From the NCBI RefSeq assembly GCF_040712315.1, contig NC_134020.1, positions 6,943,718 to 7,007,717 of the forward strand: 64,000 nt of DNA, read 5' to 3'. The notes under the pieces were generated by a model, which was given only the letters and a program-made list of their open reading frames with translations, was not told the DNA's origin and searched no databases. Shown piece by piece: positions 34,527 through 46,749 of this stretch. Made by a program: the position numbers and the translations under genes. Position 1 is the first letter of the stretch, and every line of letters starts with the position of its first letter. The DNA is from Castanea sativa (taxonomy: Eukaryota > Streptophyta > Magnoliopsida > Fagales > Fagaceae).

Positions 34527-35326
34527 TGATGCGAACCTCAATCGACACGCTTTGAGACCCAACAAAAATATTGGAATACTTGCCCAAGAAAGCTAAAATT
34601 CAGATTTATGATAGAAACCCTGACCCAACGTTTATAATCGAAACGCGAACCAAAGGTATAAGTTCACCTTGACCCAATGATTATAAAGAATCACGAACCA
34701 AAGGTATAAAGTTTGAACGCCACAAGGAAGAATCCTTGATAAGTTCACAGTTCTTGAAGAACCAAAAGAGAGCAAAGCCTCACCTTTTCTGAATTTTATT
34801 CAATAATAATCTGAAAAACGTTTACAGACTTCAGAGCCTATTTAAGGACTCCACAAAACTTGACAGACAAGAAAATATATTCTGAAATAACTCCTAATTG
34901 ATACCTTACCATATCAGGAATCAAGTTTGACCTAAAAAGCATTAAATGCACCTAAAAACAAGGAAAATACCTAAAAAACATACTAAATAATAAAACCCTA
35001 AATAAAAGCTGATTTGGTCTGAAATTAGCAGATCCAAAATAGGAAAAAATCTGCCTTAACGATACGGAAATTTGGAAAGTCAATCAGCCATTAATTCATG
35101 CCATAAATCACTCCCAATTAGGTCAGATCAGCCCTAAATAGCTTGAATTAAATTTACTACACTTTCATCTTCCTTTGGGCCAAGCTTGGAACATCCGGCG
35201 TTAGAATCAGCCCAAATCTCTTGAATCAGCCCATTAAGTGCTTCTTGGATCTTCTTGGATCTTGCTCTTGTAATAGGCCCAACCGGAACATGCAATGGAT
35301 CCTTGAATGCTTGTTGATTCTCATCA
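34527..35326 (-). mobile_element. Solo LTR (copy 2), same family as 3375-4173
   Basis: An 800-bp unit with ends TGATGAGAATC and GCATCA (minus strand). Perfect GTTGG duplications lie at 34522-34526 and 35327-35331. It inserted six bases inside the 5' LTR of element C. The coding remnant is 35232-35326 on the minus strand, shifted by a small duplication ('cttcttggat' twice). Confidence 0.88.
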
Positions 35327-35331
35327 GTTGG

Positions 35332-35831
35332 AAAAACTGGTTTTGTATCTCATACAAAACACACAGCGGAAGCAACAAACATGGATCTATTTCATTCATG
35401 ATTGATAACATGCACTATGCAAATTTCAGAATTTAAGAACAAGATAGCGTACCTTGGCGTGGAGAAATTCAAAACAAAGATTAGAACTTGGGAACACTTT
35501 TAATCTTCACTCCAATTCTACTTTATGCCCAAGAAGTGTGGTCTCTCAATCAGTTTCCAAGGGAGAATAATCGAGTGGCTTCACTCACACATACACACCA
35601 TTTCACAATGATGTCTCTTTCTTATTATTTTCTAATAAAAAATTCTGTATGTTTCTCCATTTATAACTAACTGATTATCTAATTGGGCTGGCCTATGAGG
35701 CCTTTCAAATTGGGCTTTAGTGTGTGGCTTGTAGTGGGACCAAAAGGGACCAATAAGACACTAGCTCCAATGGGCCTTGGGCTTTTCTGTCAACTCTTGA
35801 CAAGTTCAAAGTTACGATTAATTATATTTAA
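35332..35831 (-). repeat. 5' LTR of element C, 3' part
   Basis: Matches 26990-27490 of the 3' LTR almost base for base. It ends at 35831, where Helitron H inserted. The LTR resumes at 47749. Confidence 0.9.
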
Positions 35832-35859
35832 CTAGAATTTAACCCGCGCAATGCGTGGG
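35832..35859 (-). other. 3' terminal hairpin and CTAG of Helitron H
   Basis: The stem CCCACGC / GCGCGGG (one mismatched pair, 3-base loop) occupies 35843-35859. CTAG (CTRR consensus) occupies 35832-35835. Confidence 0.88.
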
Positions 35860-36035
35860 ATCATTTTATGAATTAGAAAACAATCAACTTAATATAACAA
35901 TACATTAAAATTCAAAATTTGTCAAGGGCATGTTGTACAGCCCCTCATTTGTCCTACTTGCAGAAATGCTATCTATAAAATACAATATCACTCCATTTAA
36001 AATCAACTTCAATTATCTTTTATAGAATTTAAAAT

Positions 36036-36087
<52 letters not shown>

Positions 36088-37040
36088 TATGTTACAATGG
36101 TGTCCATCTAGAAACAAAATATCAAGCACATAGTGAGCATCATATGTTGTTGAGAACACACAAAGGCACCAACCCAAAGCAAATTAACCACAAACTAAAG
36201 CCCTTTAATGTTTGGGTTTATAGAGATAAAACATAGCCTTAACTCACAGCACATACTATGAAAACATTTTGTTTTTTCACACTTCAATTTCCAATGGCAC
36301 TTGCTCTGTTGGTTTCTCATGTTAATATGTCAAGCTTATCAAAACAACTTCAAATTGTTAATTGCATTCTGGATCCAAATGCAATGGACAGAGTTAGAAT
36401 CAATCAATAAATAAATAAACAAAACCACTAATAAGATTTTAGATAAAAAATAAATAAAACTATTCTCACAAAATCTAGTTATACATTACAATGTCCTTAA
36501 TATAAAATAAAATAAATTTCCAGCAAACATACATAAAATAGAATAATAGATGCAAGAAAACGTTATTTGCATGGGACTAAACTAAATGTTGTGGTGGGCA
36601 TATATTACAAAGCGATTTGTTGGGAATTTTCTTGCATTTAGTTCTCTATACCTGCAAATAAAAATACAGCTTAAATAAAATCACATATTTTCATATAACA
36701 ATAATTGAAAAGTCCCAATGCTACTTAAAAATAAATAAATAAAACACACACACACACACACACACAAAACTAATTTGTCCGTACTGATTCTAATTTTAGT
36801 TAGTTACTTTCAAACTAACTAAATTCATACATGCATTAAAGAATTAAACTTAGAATGAAACTTAGAATGTAAACATTATAAACTCAAAAATCAATGTGTA
36901 TATAAATAATCTGAAGGAAAATAATTGTGAACTAAAGTATCTCTTAATTAGGACACACAATTCAAAGATTCTAAGGAATGTTGACGGAAGGGGCACAGTG
37001 ATGGGATGGGTGCAATACATGAAGGATCTAAATTGCCAGT
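35860..37040. other. Helitron interior without recognised gene
   Basis: AT-rich, with (TA)n at 36046-36085 and (CA)n at 36746-36768. It might be captured intron or 3'-UTR sequence, but nothing in it could be matched to a gene. Confidence 0.5.
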
Positions 37041-37705
37041 ATTAATAGTAAATAGACAGATTTAGAATCAACCCCAAACATAGAGTGTTGTGCATTTCAG
37101 CCTAAAAAGGTTGGAGGGTTTTGCAATCTTTCTAATCAGACGATCAATTTTAACAAATCTGCAGTGTTTTTCCTGAGCAGTGTAAAGAATCTGTTTTAGC
37201 TCTTTTTAAAATTAAAGAAGCCAATAGACTTGGTAACACCTGGATCTCAATTGATATTTTGGCCAGAAGAAATCTGGCCTGTTTAGAAGTCTGGTTGAAG
37301 GCAAAACTGTTGTCTCTGGCTGGAAGATTGACTTTGCTCAAACCTGTGCTTACTTCACTGCCTCTCTATTATTTTTGGGACCATTTAGAAGGTGTTAGAA
37401 AGTTCTTTCTATGAATTCGGTCACAATTTGTTTTTCAAAAAAGAGAATGGGGCTGGGTTGTAGGAAAATGGGACATTTGAACAAAGAATTGTTAGGTAAA
37501 CAATTTTGGAGAGTTGCTTTGAATCAAAATTGTTTGTTCTTAAGGTGTTGCAGGCCAAAAATTGTAGACAAAATAATATATTCAGTGTTAGGATGAGATG
37601 TTTCGATTTTTGGGGTTGGAAAGGTATACTTTATTGTAGGAATTTAGTTTTGACTAAGGCTAAGTGGTGTGTAGGGGATGGTAAATCTATCCCAGTTAAT
37701 CACCC
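37041..37705 (+). pseudogene. LINE reverse transcriptase C-terminal part, left piece
   Basis: The plus-strand translation in shifting frames reads 'FCNLSNQTINFNKSAVFF', 'NTWISIDILARRNLACLEVW', 'KLLSLAGRLTLLKPVL', 'LPLYYFWDHLEGVRKF' and 'WCVGDGKSIPVN', the region after the RT palm in plant L1 elements. Multiple stops. It continues at 44142 beyond element R. Confidence 0.75.
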
Positions 37706-38049
37706 TGACGTAGGACAACCACAAAATAATAGTAGGGCAGAAAAAAATGGTAGGACAAACCCTAGGAGTCAGCACCTAAGGGACTGGAGTCGGCACCAGT
37801 GTAAAAAGAAAGCAAACATTTTTTTTTATTTCTCAAAAACTGTGTTACAATAATCAAAAAGTGTTTAAATAGCTACAACATAAAACCCTAACAACACAAA
37901 ACCCTAATTATTAAATGTTCGGGCTTGCTTATTCTCAAGCCCAATAACTAATAGGCTCCATCCATAAGACCACAGGTTGGGCCGTCTTCTTTTTGTTCTT
38001 CCTCCCATATGTGTGTATAATTGGGGGCCTATATCTCGTGTCCGCACCA
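37706..38049 (-). repeat. 3' LTR of element R
   Basis: Minus strand TGGTGCGGACACGAG to ...CCTACGTCA, 344 bp. A TATA-like 'CTATTTAAACAC' lies at 37863-37874. 343 of 344 positions equal the 5' LTR. Confidence 0.93.
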
Positions 38050-38061
38050 ACTCCCCCCGGG

Positions 38062-38400
38062 TGAGAGGAACTCGACCCCGTCGAGTGGAAAGCCGAAGAG
38101 CTCGATAGTACCCGCAAGTCAGATCCGCCGCCGTAGCTCATCTCTAGTAATCCATGTGCAATCGGAATCTGGTCACCCGCGCCACCGAACTAGGAAACGG
38201 TGAACTCCTCCATCCCTGGTAGAAACAATTTGCTCATCTAAAATAGCATCAATAGATTCTTTATGTGCATAGGGTAAATTTAAGGGTAAAGGGGTAGGCA
38301 TAGGCATCAATAGGATTAAGTAAAGGCTCATCAAAAGGAGTATCGTGAATAGCCGTAGGGCTTTTATAAGCAACTAGATCCTCAATATTAAAGGAGGAGC
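38062..38400 (-). pseudogene. Chromodomain and C-terminal tail of element R pol
   Basis: Reads 'ESIDAILDEQIVSTRDGGVH', 'RFLVRWRG', a TGA stop, then 'PDSDCTWITRDELRR', a chromodomain (the aromatic cage positions are only partly kept). The last part, 'HSTGSSSSHPGGVGADTRYR' in another frame, is the conserved Reina C-terminus. Chromodomains of chromoviruses help direct integration to heterochromatin. Confidence 0.8.
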
Positions 38401-38715
38401 TAATACCATAATCACGCGAGGGAGGTCAATGACATATGCATTTGGGCCCATTCGTTTCAATACCTTGAACTGACCGGCACTACGAGCTTGCAATTTCTTA
38501 ACGGTCCCGCAGGAAACCGTTCAGTGTCGGATCCGAACCATGACATAATCTCCTACCCGAAACTCGCATGACGCCGATGAGTATTAGCATGAATTTTATA
38601 TTGAGAATTACTTACCTGAATTTTTTTCGTGAATCTCGCATGCAAATCATGAACATGTCGTGCGAATGCCTCACAGATTCGTAAATCCTAACATGTGGGG
38701 ACATGGGCAAAAGAT

Positions 38716-39642
38716 CTAAGGGCTTCCTAGGTGTATATCCATGCACAACCTCAAAAGGACTAACGCCATAGACCTATTGACAGAGCTATTATATGCAAGT
38801 TGGGCTATAGGAAGAATTGAATCCCAATTCCGATTGGCTTCACCCACTAGACACCGAAGGAGGTTTCCTAGGCTACAATTAACCACCTCGCCTTGACCAT
38901 CAGCTCGAGGATGAAATGCCGTGGAAAATTTCAATTTGGTGCCTACTAAATGCCACAAGGTCTTCCAAAAATAACTCATGAATCGAACATCCCTATCTGA
39001 CACTATGGTTTTGGGGAAACCATAAAGCTTGACAATCTCATCAAAGTAAAGCTTTGCAATTTTAGAAGCGTCAGAAGTCTTAGAACATGGTAGGAAAATG
39101 AGCCATCTTAGAGAAGCGATCAACAACTACTAGGATAGAATCATGCTTCCTAAAGGTGCGGGGCAAACCTAGCACAAAGTCCATACTCACATCCCGCCAC
39201 GGCGATCCGGCACAAAAAGGCGTGTACTGCACTACCGGTGTTTTGCTTGCGATGTTTGGCTAGTCGACATGTACGACACCGACCAACTATCTTAGCAACG
39301 CCCCTCTTAAGACCAGGCCAATAGAATTGACGTTCCACTTCCTCAATTGTCTTATCCCGGCCAAAATGACCCGCAAGGCCTCCCCGCATGTATCTCCCAA
39401 ACTAGAAAATCTCTCACTGACGACCGAGGGATACACAACTTGTTGGCCTTGAACAAGTAACCATCTTGAAGGGTATAATCATCCAAGACGGGGTGTGAAG
39501 CGTTACTTAGGCTAGTGTAGAGCTCCCCAAAATCTTGGCATGATTGATAGTCATCCTTAAGTCGTTCAAACCCAGTGACCTTAACACTCCTGCCGGATAG
39601 CACAGATACTCTTCGACTCAGTGCATCGCTACTTATTCTCAA
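38716..39642 (-). pseudogene. Integrase of element R
   Basis: Order: 'RGGLAGHFGRDKTIEEVERQ' (His pair), '[17 protein letters not shown]' (Cys pair), a frameshift near 39150, 'KTIVSDRDVRFMSYFWKTLW' (catalytic Asp) and 'FSTAFHPRADGQGEVVN' (catalytic Glu), ending toward 38716. At least two frameshifts and an upstream stop near 39640. Confidence 0.88.
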
Positions 39643-39657
39643 CTCCCGCTCTATGTT

Positions 39658-40760
39658 TCACCACAAAGTAGTAGCGTTGCGTAATTCAACCCAACTACCG
39701 TGCCTAAAATTTAGCTTCTTTTGGGAATTGAGATAACACAAAGCTTCATGATCAGAGTAGATAATAAACTCTCGAGACAACAAGTAATGACGCCAATGCC
39801 AAAGAGCTCGTACAATGGCATAAAATTCTTTGTCATACGTGGAGTACTTCTGCTTAGCATCATTCAACTTTTCACTGAAATAGGCAATTGGGTGACGCTC
39901 TTGACTAAGGACTCCCCCTATGCCAATACCCGAGGCATCACATTCCACTTCAAAAGGTTTGGTGAAATCGGGGAGACGCATGACAGCCTCGCCATCTTCT
40001 CGTTTCACCTCCTTGAAGGCCTTAGTAGCAGCCTTTGTCCAAGTAAACTCCCCATGTTTCAAGCAGTCAGTGATGGGAGACATAATGGTACTAAATCCTT
40101 TGATGAATCGGCGATAAAAGGAAGCGAGCCCATGAAAGCTTCGAACCTCATGTATAGTTTTGGGCTTGGGCCAATCCATAATTGCTTGAACTTTTGGGGT
40201 CGGCGTAAACTCCTTCAGATGAAACTATGAAACCTAGGAAGACAACTTTATCTCCGTAAAGAAAGAGCACTTCGAGGTTACCATATAAACTCTCCTTCCT
40301 AAGGGTTTTGCAAACTTGGAGTTAGGTGGTCTAAGTGTTGCTCCCTAGACTTACTATAAATGAGGATATCATCAAAGTACACAACCAGGAATTTTCCCAT
40401 AAAAGGCTTGAGCACTTGAGTCATCACTCTCATAAAGGTACTAGGAGCATTGGACAATCCAAAAGGCATAACCATCCACTCATATAAACCATCTTTTGTC
40501 TTGAAGGCAAGTTTTCCACTCATCACTGTGACGAACCCTAATTTGATGATAGCCACTTTTCAAGTCTATCTTGGAGAAGATCGTTGCTCCAGCCATCATA
40601 TCCAACATGTCATCCAATCGAGGGATAGGAAAACGATACTTTACAAGTTGATCTTGTTGATGGCACGACTATCAACACACATCCTCCAAGTCCCATCTTT
40701 CTTTGGAGTTAAGAGTGCAGTGGATCTGCACAAGGGCTCATGCTCTCACGAACAAAACCC
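39658..40760 (-). pseudogene. Reverse transcriptase and RNase H of element R
   Basis: RT: '[20 protein letters not shown]', '[15 protein letters not shown]' (intact active-site Asp pair, 40360-40400). RNase H: '[20 protein letters not shown]' and '[20 protein letters not shown]'. Frames are broken near 40560, 40300 and 40230. '[20 protein letters not shown]' is the typical RT tail. Confidence 0.88.
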
Positions 40761-40986
40761 TTCCTAAGTAGTTCTTCTACTTGTCTTTGTAACTCGGCAT
40801 GTTCTCGGTGGCTCATCCTATAGTGGGGCAAGAAGGCAGGTCGCTCCGGCACAAAATCTATGGCGTGTTGGATATCACGCATGGGCGGTAATTGATCGGG
40901 GAGTTCCTCAGAAATACATCCTTAAATTCTTGGAGCACGGACCTTACTTCTCCAGTTGCTCCTCACAAGTCTCTCCATGAAGTTCC

Positions 40987-41526
40987 CTAGCAACCAAGAC
41001 AAACACAATGGATTCCCGAACTCGCTACCCTCTCAAATGCCTTTGGGCTTATGATGTTCGTACCTTTCGCCTTCGGTACTTCTCGCAGCTGGCTCATGTC
41101 GATTGGCTTGGGTTTCAAAGGATTAAGCACAATCTTCTTGCCTCCAAACATAAATGAGCAAGAATTGATCGCCCATGAAGCGGTGACATCCAAATCATAA
41201 AGCCAAGGTCTACCTAAGATAATGTGCCCTACATCCATGGGAATTACGTCACACCATATTTCCGCCTTGTAGGTGAGGAATTGAAGTGGGACAACACATC
41301 TTTCTTTTATGGCTATGGAGGAAGTATCCACCCAAGAAACTTTATATGGGTTAGGTGTGGGATCAATTTTCAAGCCTAGGCGGGAAACAACGTTAGAGGA
41401 CACCGCATTAATGCAACTCCCACTATCTATAATAACCTTGCACGTTTTATCTCCACACTTAGTGTAAGTCCGGAAGATGGCACTTCTTCGCCAATCATCA
41501 GTTTCCCTTTGTTCGTCAAAGCACAC
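40987..41526 (-). pseudogene. Aspartic protease of element R
   Basis: 'CKVIIDSGSCINAVSSNVVS' holds the D-S-G catalytic motif. 'IWCDVIPMDVGHIILGRPWL' is the conserved gypsy protease end. 179 codons are open. Gag lies upstream in another frame. Confidence 0.88.
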
Positions 41527-42720
41527 CTCACCACATTCACTCTAGGGACACCAAAAATAGCCTTGGAATCATCAACTCGAGGAGAGATGGCTCTAATGTA
41601 CATGTGAGGTAACTGGGATCATCTTCCCATTCGGCCTCAACATCTTGGCCTTCTTCAAGCATTTGGGTCATACACTAGCTCTTCAACATCTTCTACCTTT
41701 TCATCATCCTCTTGAATGACAAGGGTTCTAGAGGGACATCTAGCCGCAACATGCCCAATCCCATTGCATCCGAAGCATTGGAGGCGAGCCTAATCTGAGG
41801 GCTCATTGATCACACCTTTTCCCTTGTCCTCTTTTTGTATCGGGGTGCTATTGGGGTTGACCTTAGGGGGTAAGGCAAGTTTAGGTTTGCTACCAAAAGG
41901 GTGAGGGTTGGGAGGAATGCTTCGAAGCTCGTAACGTCGCCAAAAGATAGATTTGGATGCTAACTCACAATTCCTAGCAAGGTCATAGGCTTCTCTTAAG
42001 GTGGTGACTCCTCGGGTGATAATCTCGCCTAGTAGGTTAGCATTTAAACCTTTCTTGAACCTATTGAGTGTGACAACTTCTTCCTCAACTATTCGACTCC
42101 GCCTCTCGAAATTCCTTGAATTTCTCTATGTATTCGGTCACGTGAGTACCTTGTCTTAGGCGATCCCATTCCTCAAGGAGGGAGCTCCTATAAGTTGGAG
42201 GAAGATAATTCCTCGAGAGGGCGTCCTTCATCTCCAACCAATCAATAATCGGGGCTCACATTGTCGCCTAAGGGTTTCCTCAAGGTCCTCCCGTAAAAGA
42301 TCGCTCTCCCAATTAACTTCATTCTAGCATATCTCACTTTCCTATTCTCACCCAATGGTAATAGTCAAAGAATTTCTCCATTTAACGTAACCAATCATGA
42401 AAACCCATGGATCTAGGCAGCCATCAAAGGTGGGTGCTTCTATCCTTTCCTTAGACATCCTATCATCATAATCCCTAGGACCATAGTGATTATAGTGATC
42501 ATGTTCAAAGTGTGGAGCCCTATTAAAGTGACCATTATTATTTTGCCCATGCATGTTATCTCCTTCATGGTTAGTGGTCTCTCTTGAGATGTTTCAATTC
42601 GCTTCTACCCTATCCAAGCAAATCACGGACACTCTTAGCTAGGTCTCCTATGGTTTGTTCTAAAGAGGGCCTAGATTCGACGTGGATTGATGTTCGTGGT
42701 TTGACATGACACGACCACTA
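41527..42720 (-). pseudogene. Gag of element R
   Basis: Near 42348-42554: 'MHGQNNNGHFNRAPHFEHDH' and 'APTFDGCLDPWVFMIGYVKW', the start of the gag domain. Near 41733-41776 a CCHC knuckle reads CFGCNGIGHVAARC. Frames between are broken several times, while sequence features ('LRDLTRGVTTLREAYDLARN'-like, 41950-42020) remain readable. Confidence 0.8.
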
Positions 42721-43024
42721 CGTAGATGCATGCAACGCAATATTTATGAATGCAGTTGAGATTCCCAAAATTTCAAGTAATCAATTCTCAATATAAATTT
42801 AAAGGTCAAGCAAAGTGCATGTAGAGACTAGATCGATGAATCAAAGGAAGAAAATACAGACAAATAGTAACAGTGTTCACAGTATTACGAGATAGCCCAA
42901 ATAAACATCAAATTCCAAGAAGCTCCACAAAAAGAATAAGATTTATCAAAGAAATTGGTTTTTTTTTTTTTTTTTTTTTTTTGGTTTTTAGAGTGGGTGT
43001 TGGTGGCTGGGTTTTTCGTGGGTT

Positions 43025-43064
<40 letters not shown>

Positions 43065-43776
43065 AAAGAAACAAAAATTTTTTTTTTTTTTTTTTTTTTT
43101 CAAAATAAATTACACTGTGCTACAGTCTTTAAAATAACTCAAAACGACAGACTGAACTCAACCCACATACTGAAAAAGAAAAACAAGAAACCACATAAAC
43201 TAAAAGAGGAAGAAGAAACGGTGGAGTCTTCGGCTGGAGCGTCGACGGAGGCAGCAGCTGGAGTCGCCGGAGTCATCGGCGGAGCAGGGAGCTATTCGTT
43301 GCGGCCTTGGCATCGGCGGTGGTCGAAGTCCTCAGCAGCGGCGACGGTTGGGCTTCGCGGTGGTTGGTGAAGCGCTGGGTTTCGCGGCGGCTGGCGGCTG
43401 GTGACGGTTGGGCTTCGCGGCGGCTGGCGGCTGGTGATGGTTGGGCCTCGCGGCGGTTGGTGGCTGCGGTGACTGGGTCCGTGGGTCTCTGCTTCTTCTT
43501 TTCTCCTTTTTTTTTTTTGTGGGCTGTGGGTTCTGAGATTAGAGGCGGGCACGGATGGTGGTCACCGGCTTGGGAGGCGCCGCTGGCTGCTCTGTTGGTT
43601 TGGGGGTGAGAAACTCATGTGGGGCTTGGGGGAATACACGGATGGCAGGAGCTGGCTTGGGCTTGTTTAGAATCTCATGGGGCAAAAACTTGAAAGGTAC
43701 TGTCATTCTCTTTTGTTTTTTGATGGCTTTGCTTTGATGTGGTTGGCTACGGTGGTGTTGAATGGATCGGAAGTCT
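42721..43776 (-). other. Leader of element R with poly-T runs and GC-rich tract
   Basis: Plus-strand T-runs at 42959-42981, 43028-43063 and 43079-43100 (poly-A on the element strand) are followed by a strikingly GC-rich part at 43215-43480. A proline-rich minus-strand ORF (43552-43292, 'HQPPRSPT' repeated) and plus-strand ORFs exist but match nothing known to me. Confidence 0.6.
43335..43475. repeat. GC-rich tandem repeat, about 36-bp period
   Basis: Units of 'ggttgggcttcgcggcggct' followed by 'ggcggctggtgac' are repeated about 3.5 times with decay, inside the leader of element R. Confidence 0.75.
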
Positions 43777-43788
43777 GCTCTGATACCA
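43777..43788 (-). other. Primer binding site of element R
   Basis: TGGTATCAGAGC, four bases after the 5' LTR end. It matches initiator-Met tRNA. Confidence 0.92.
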
Positions 43789-43792
43789 AAAC

Positions 43793-44136
43793 TGACGTAG
43801 GACAACCACAAAATAATAGTAGGGCAGAAAAAAATGGTAGGACAAACCCTAGGAGTCAGCACCTAAGGGACTGGAGTCGGCACCAGTGTAAAAAGAAAGC
43901 AAACATTTTTTTTTATTTCTCAAAAACTGTGTTACAATAATCAAAAAGTGTTTAAATAGCTACAACATAAAACCCTAACAACACAAAACCCTAATTATTA
44001 AATGTTCGGGCTTGCTTAGTCTCAAGCCCAATAACTAATAGGCTCCATCCATAAGACCACAGGTTGGGCCGTCTTCTTTTTGTTCTTCCTCCCATATGTG
44101 TGTATAATTGGGGGCCTATATCTCGTGTCCGCACCA
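43793..44136 (-). repeat. 5' LTR of element R
   Basis: 344 bp, one difference from 37706-38049. The right flank CACCC repeats the left flank of the element. Confidence 0.93.
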
Positions 44137-44141
44137 CACCC

Positions 44142-44840
44142 TGCTTGGTTTATCATGAAAGAGGGGGTGGATAATGGTCTTAGTTCTTCTGTGCATTTTG
44201 TGGTAGATCTGATTGATTAAGATGGATTTTGCTGGAAATCCTTTTTCATTAAGAACCTCTACCATCCTTCAGTGGCAGATGAGATTTTAAGAATTGCCTC
44301 TGTCCAATGGGAATCTTAAGAATAAGGTTATTTAACCACACTCAAAGTCTAGGATTTATTTTGTGAAGAAAGAGTATCATCCATATAAATCACAAAAGCT
44401 TAGATGATCAATTGAATTCTGCTTCTTCTGTCAGTCAGAAACTTAGCACCAGGTTATGGAAGCTGAAATTGCCTTTCGAATGCTTGGTCTTTTCTTTTGG
44501 AAGTTAGTACACAATGCTGTACCTGTTAAAGAAAAGTTGGATAAAAGACAAATTATATCTTCTGCATGCGTGCTTTGTGGTGAGAATGAAGTGATTGCAA
44601 ACCACTTGTTTTTATCTTGTTCTATTGCTAGAGCAGTTTGGTTTGCTAGTGAATGTGGTGTCAGACTTGATCTGTTGCAACCATAGTCAATTGGATTCTG
44701 AGAAAAAAATTGTATTAATGCTTTTCATGAGGATGGCTCTGTTAACTCCTTATTTATGGCTGTGGTGGTTGGGAGTTCTGCGGTCTGTGTGGTTTTCCAA
44801 GAACAAAGTTGCTTTTGAAGGCTGGTCCATTTCAATGTAA
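44142..44840 (+). pseudogene. LINE reverse transcriptase zinc-binding region, right piece
   Basis: Continues the LINE cut at 37705: 'PAWFIMKEGVDNG', then 'LFFWKLVHNAVPVKEKLDKR', 'CVLCGENEVIANHLFLSCSI' and 'ARAVWFASECGV', the zf-RVT domain of plant LINEs (C-x2-C ... H-x4-C). It sits beside the RGLG fragment in opposite orientation. Confidence 0.8.
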
Positions 44841-44980
44841 AACTTGCAATTTTGAAGACAATCTAATTTAATTTCTTTTCAGAACTTAGCAAATCTACTT
44901 AATGTTCCAAATATGTTGCATCAACATTCTACCCTTCAACTTACATGATTATGATAACATTCATAAAAGATGAAAAATAC

Positions 44981-46050
44981 CTGTCCATCTGCAATTATGA
45001 CTAACACATGATATTGGCCCCCACTCTGTGAAATCAACGCAAAAATTGTGAAATCAATGCCAACAATAAGATTGGAAGACTCAAGGCCAGCACGTGTAAG
45101 AGCCTCAATCACCTGCAAGGCAAGGTAGAAATATTTTATTTAACTCATTGTTAATATAAGTAAGAGTATAGAATCATTATAATTTGAAAAGCATCATTTT
45201 AGAGGATCCACAGCCCAAAATCTCATCCAATTCTATTTTACCATCCCAAAAAGTTACTTTATCAATTTGTACAATACCATTTTACAATACTCCAACATCC
45301 CAGCTTTTATTTTACAACTAAATCTTACATGGACACATGAAAATCATCACTATGTTGTCACAATTGCTGGAATCCTTTTAACTTCAACTAATAAACTAAA
45401 ACAGTTGAACTTATAAATAAACCATGATATATGTTAACCATATGCAGTTGTAGTGGTATGCCAAAGATCCAACCAATAACCTAAGACAAAAGAATCACTA
45501 ATTGACCATGTTCCAAAATTATTCCAACTATCCAATTACCTAATTAAACAATTCTAAATTGACACAATAAGGAAAATTAGTGATTTCATATACATGCAAA
45601 ATGAACAATATCTTCCTAAAAAAAAAAGATTGTTTTCCGTAATTGTTTCAAAGCCCTAAAAAAATACTACAACTCCATACAACATACCATAGTTTCAAGA
45701 AGCAAAGTTATTATTTGTTAAAAGTAGACTACCATATCCTTTCCTAGGCTTGGTGATAGTATAAGTACCTGCTCCAATGAATTGAAATTATCGGCAATTC
45801 TTGAATACCTCCTGTCTAGTCTCCTTCTGTGATCGAAGTCCTCGGCACCAACACCATAATTTTGTGAACCATAGTCTTGGGCAGGAGCATAATACTGCTG
45901 CATATATGGTTGTTAGGGCGGCACATAGTTCTGACTTTCTTGGTCAAACGGAGACTGATATAATCCACCCCACGTATTAGAAGAAGAAGCAGTCGAACGG
46001 ATAGATGAAGTTTGCCTCCAACTCCCGGCCTTCGAACTCTTACCACCCAT
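44981..46050 (-). pseudogene. Captured fragment of an RGLG-type E3 ubiquitin ligase gene
   Basis: Exon 1 (46050-45769): MGGKSSKAGSWRQTSSIRST with an N-terminal myristoylation-type Gly2, a Q/Y/P-rich stretch, one TAA stop near residue 41, then 'LDRRYSRIADNFNSLEQV'. The donor GTACTT and acceptor TTGCAG bound an intron (45113-45768). Exon 2 (45112-44981): 'IEALTRAGLESSNLIVGIDF', then directly 'QSGGQYHVLVIIADGQ', ending at donor GTATTT. In intact RGLG proteins (copine/vWA domain plus RING) about 100 residues separate those segments, so the vWA middle is deleted. RING exons are absent. It lies inside Helitron H on the same strand, introns kept, as in Helitron gene capture. Confidence 0.85.
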
Positions 46051-46718
46051 TCACTTAATTCTCTACAAAGAAAAGATTACCCAAAATTTCTTAACAATGC
46101 AAGCCAACCAAAAAAATCCCAAATTCAATAACAACCCCAAATCCGCCTAATTCTTGTCTTTCAAGATGCAATAAACTAAATAGACCAAACCAAACCAACA
46201 CCTAATAAGCAAGACCCACCAAAGAAATACACTATAACACACCCCCAAATCTGCCTACTTCTTTTCTTTTCACAATGCAAGAAAGAAGCGGATAAACCAA
46301 CTCCCAAATTTGTCTACTTCTTTATTTCTTTTTCACAATGCAAAACACTAATAAACCAACCAAAATAATAAAAAAAGGCGTTTATGCAACTTAGAAAGCA
46401 AGACCCACCAAAGAAATCTTCTAGTGAACGCCGTTTGCTATTTATATAGAACTTTTTTTTTAAAATTTAATAATAATCAAAGGCGGTTCCTTTAGCGTAA
46501 GCTGTATACGACTTTATTACGTTACTAACTTATAAAAGTAAAAGAGCAAAACCCTCTACCTTAAGCTTCATCGGATAAATACAAAAAATCCACACATACA
46601 AAACACCATAATCATAACACGGCACAAACAGAAAACAATATTGTTACGTAAATTTTATCAAAATTCCCAAAAAAATAAGAAAAGAAAACAAATAGAGCAA
46701 ACAAAATTACAGAATTCC

Positions 46719-46749
<31 letters not shown>

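Larger units (their letters stand above)
37706..44136 (-). mobile_element. Element R: Reina-type chromovirus (Ty3-gypsy)
   Basis: Two 344-bp LTRs (37706-38049, 43793-44136) differ at one base (t/g near 37931/44018). Target duplication CACCC at 37701-37705 and 44137-44141. Minus-strand order: primer site, leader, gag, protease, RT, RNase H, integrase, chromodomain, polypurine tract 'cccggggggagt' (38050-38061). The chromodomain followed by a 'STGSSSSHPGGVGADT' tail is typical of Reina elements. Despite the fresh LTRs, the coding region carries several stops and frameshifts. Confidence 0.92.

Noticed and set aside
38021..38203. Plus-strand ORF over the element R 3' end.
   Set aside because: It is antisense to the chromodomain and Reina C-terminus, which explain the sequence.
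43292..43330. The residues 'AEDFDHRR' occur both in the RGLG fragment (near 45840) and in the leader ORF of element R (near 43310).
   Set aside because: Only about a dozen bases agree and the surroundings differ, so it looks like chance rather than a second RGLG capture.
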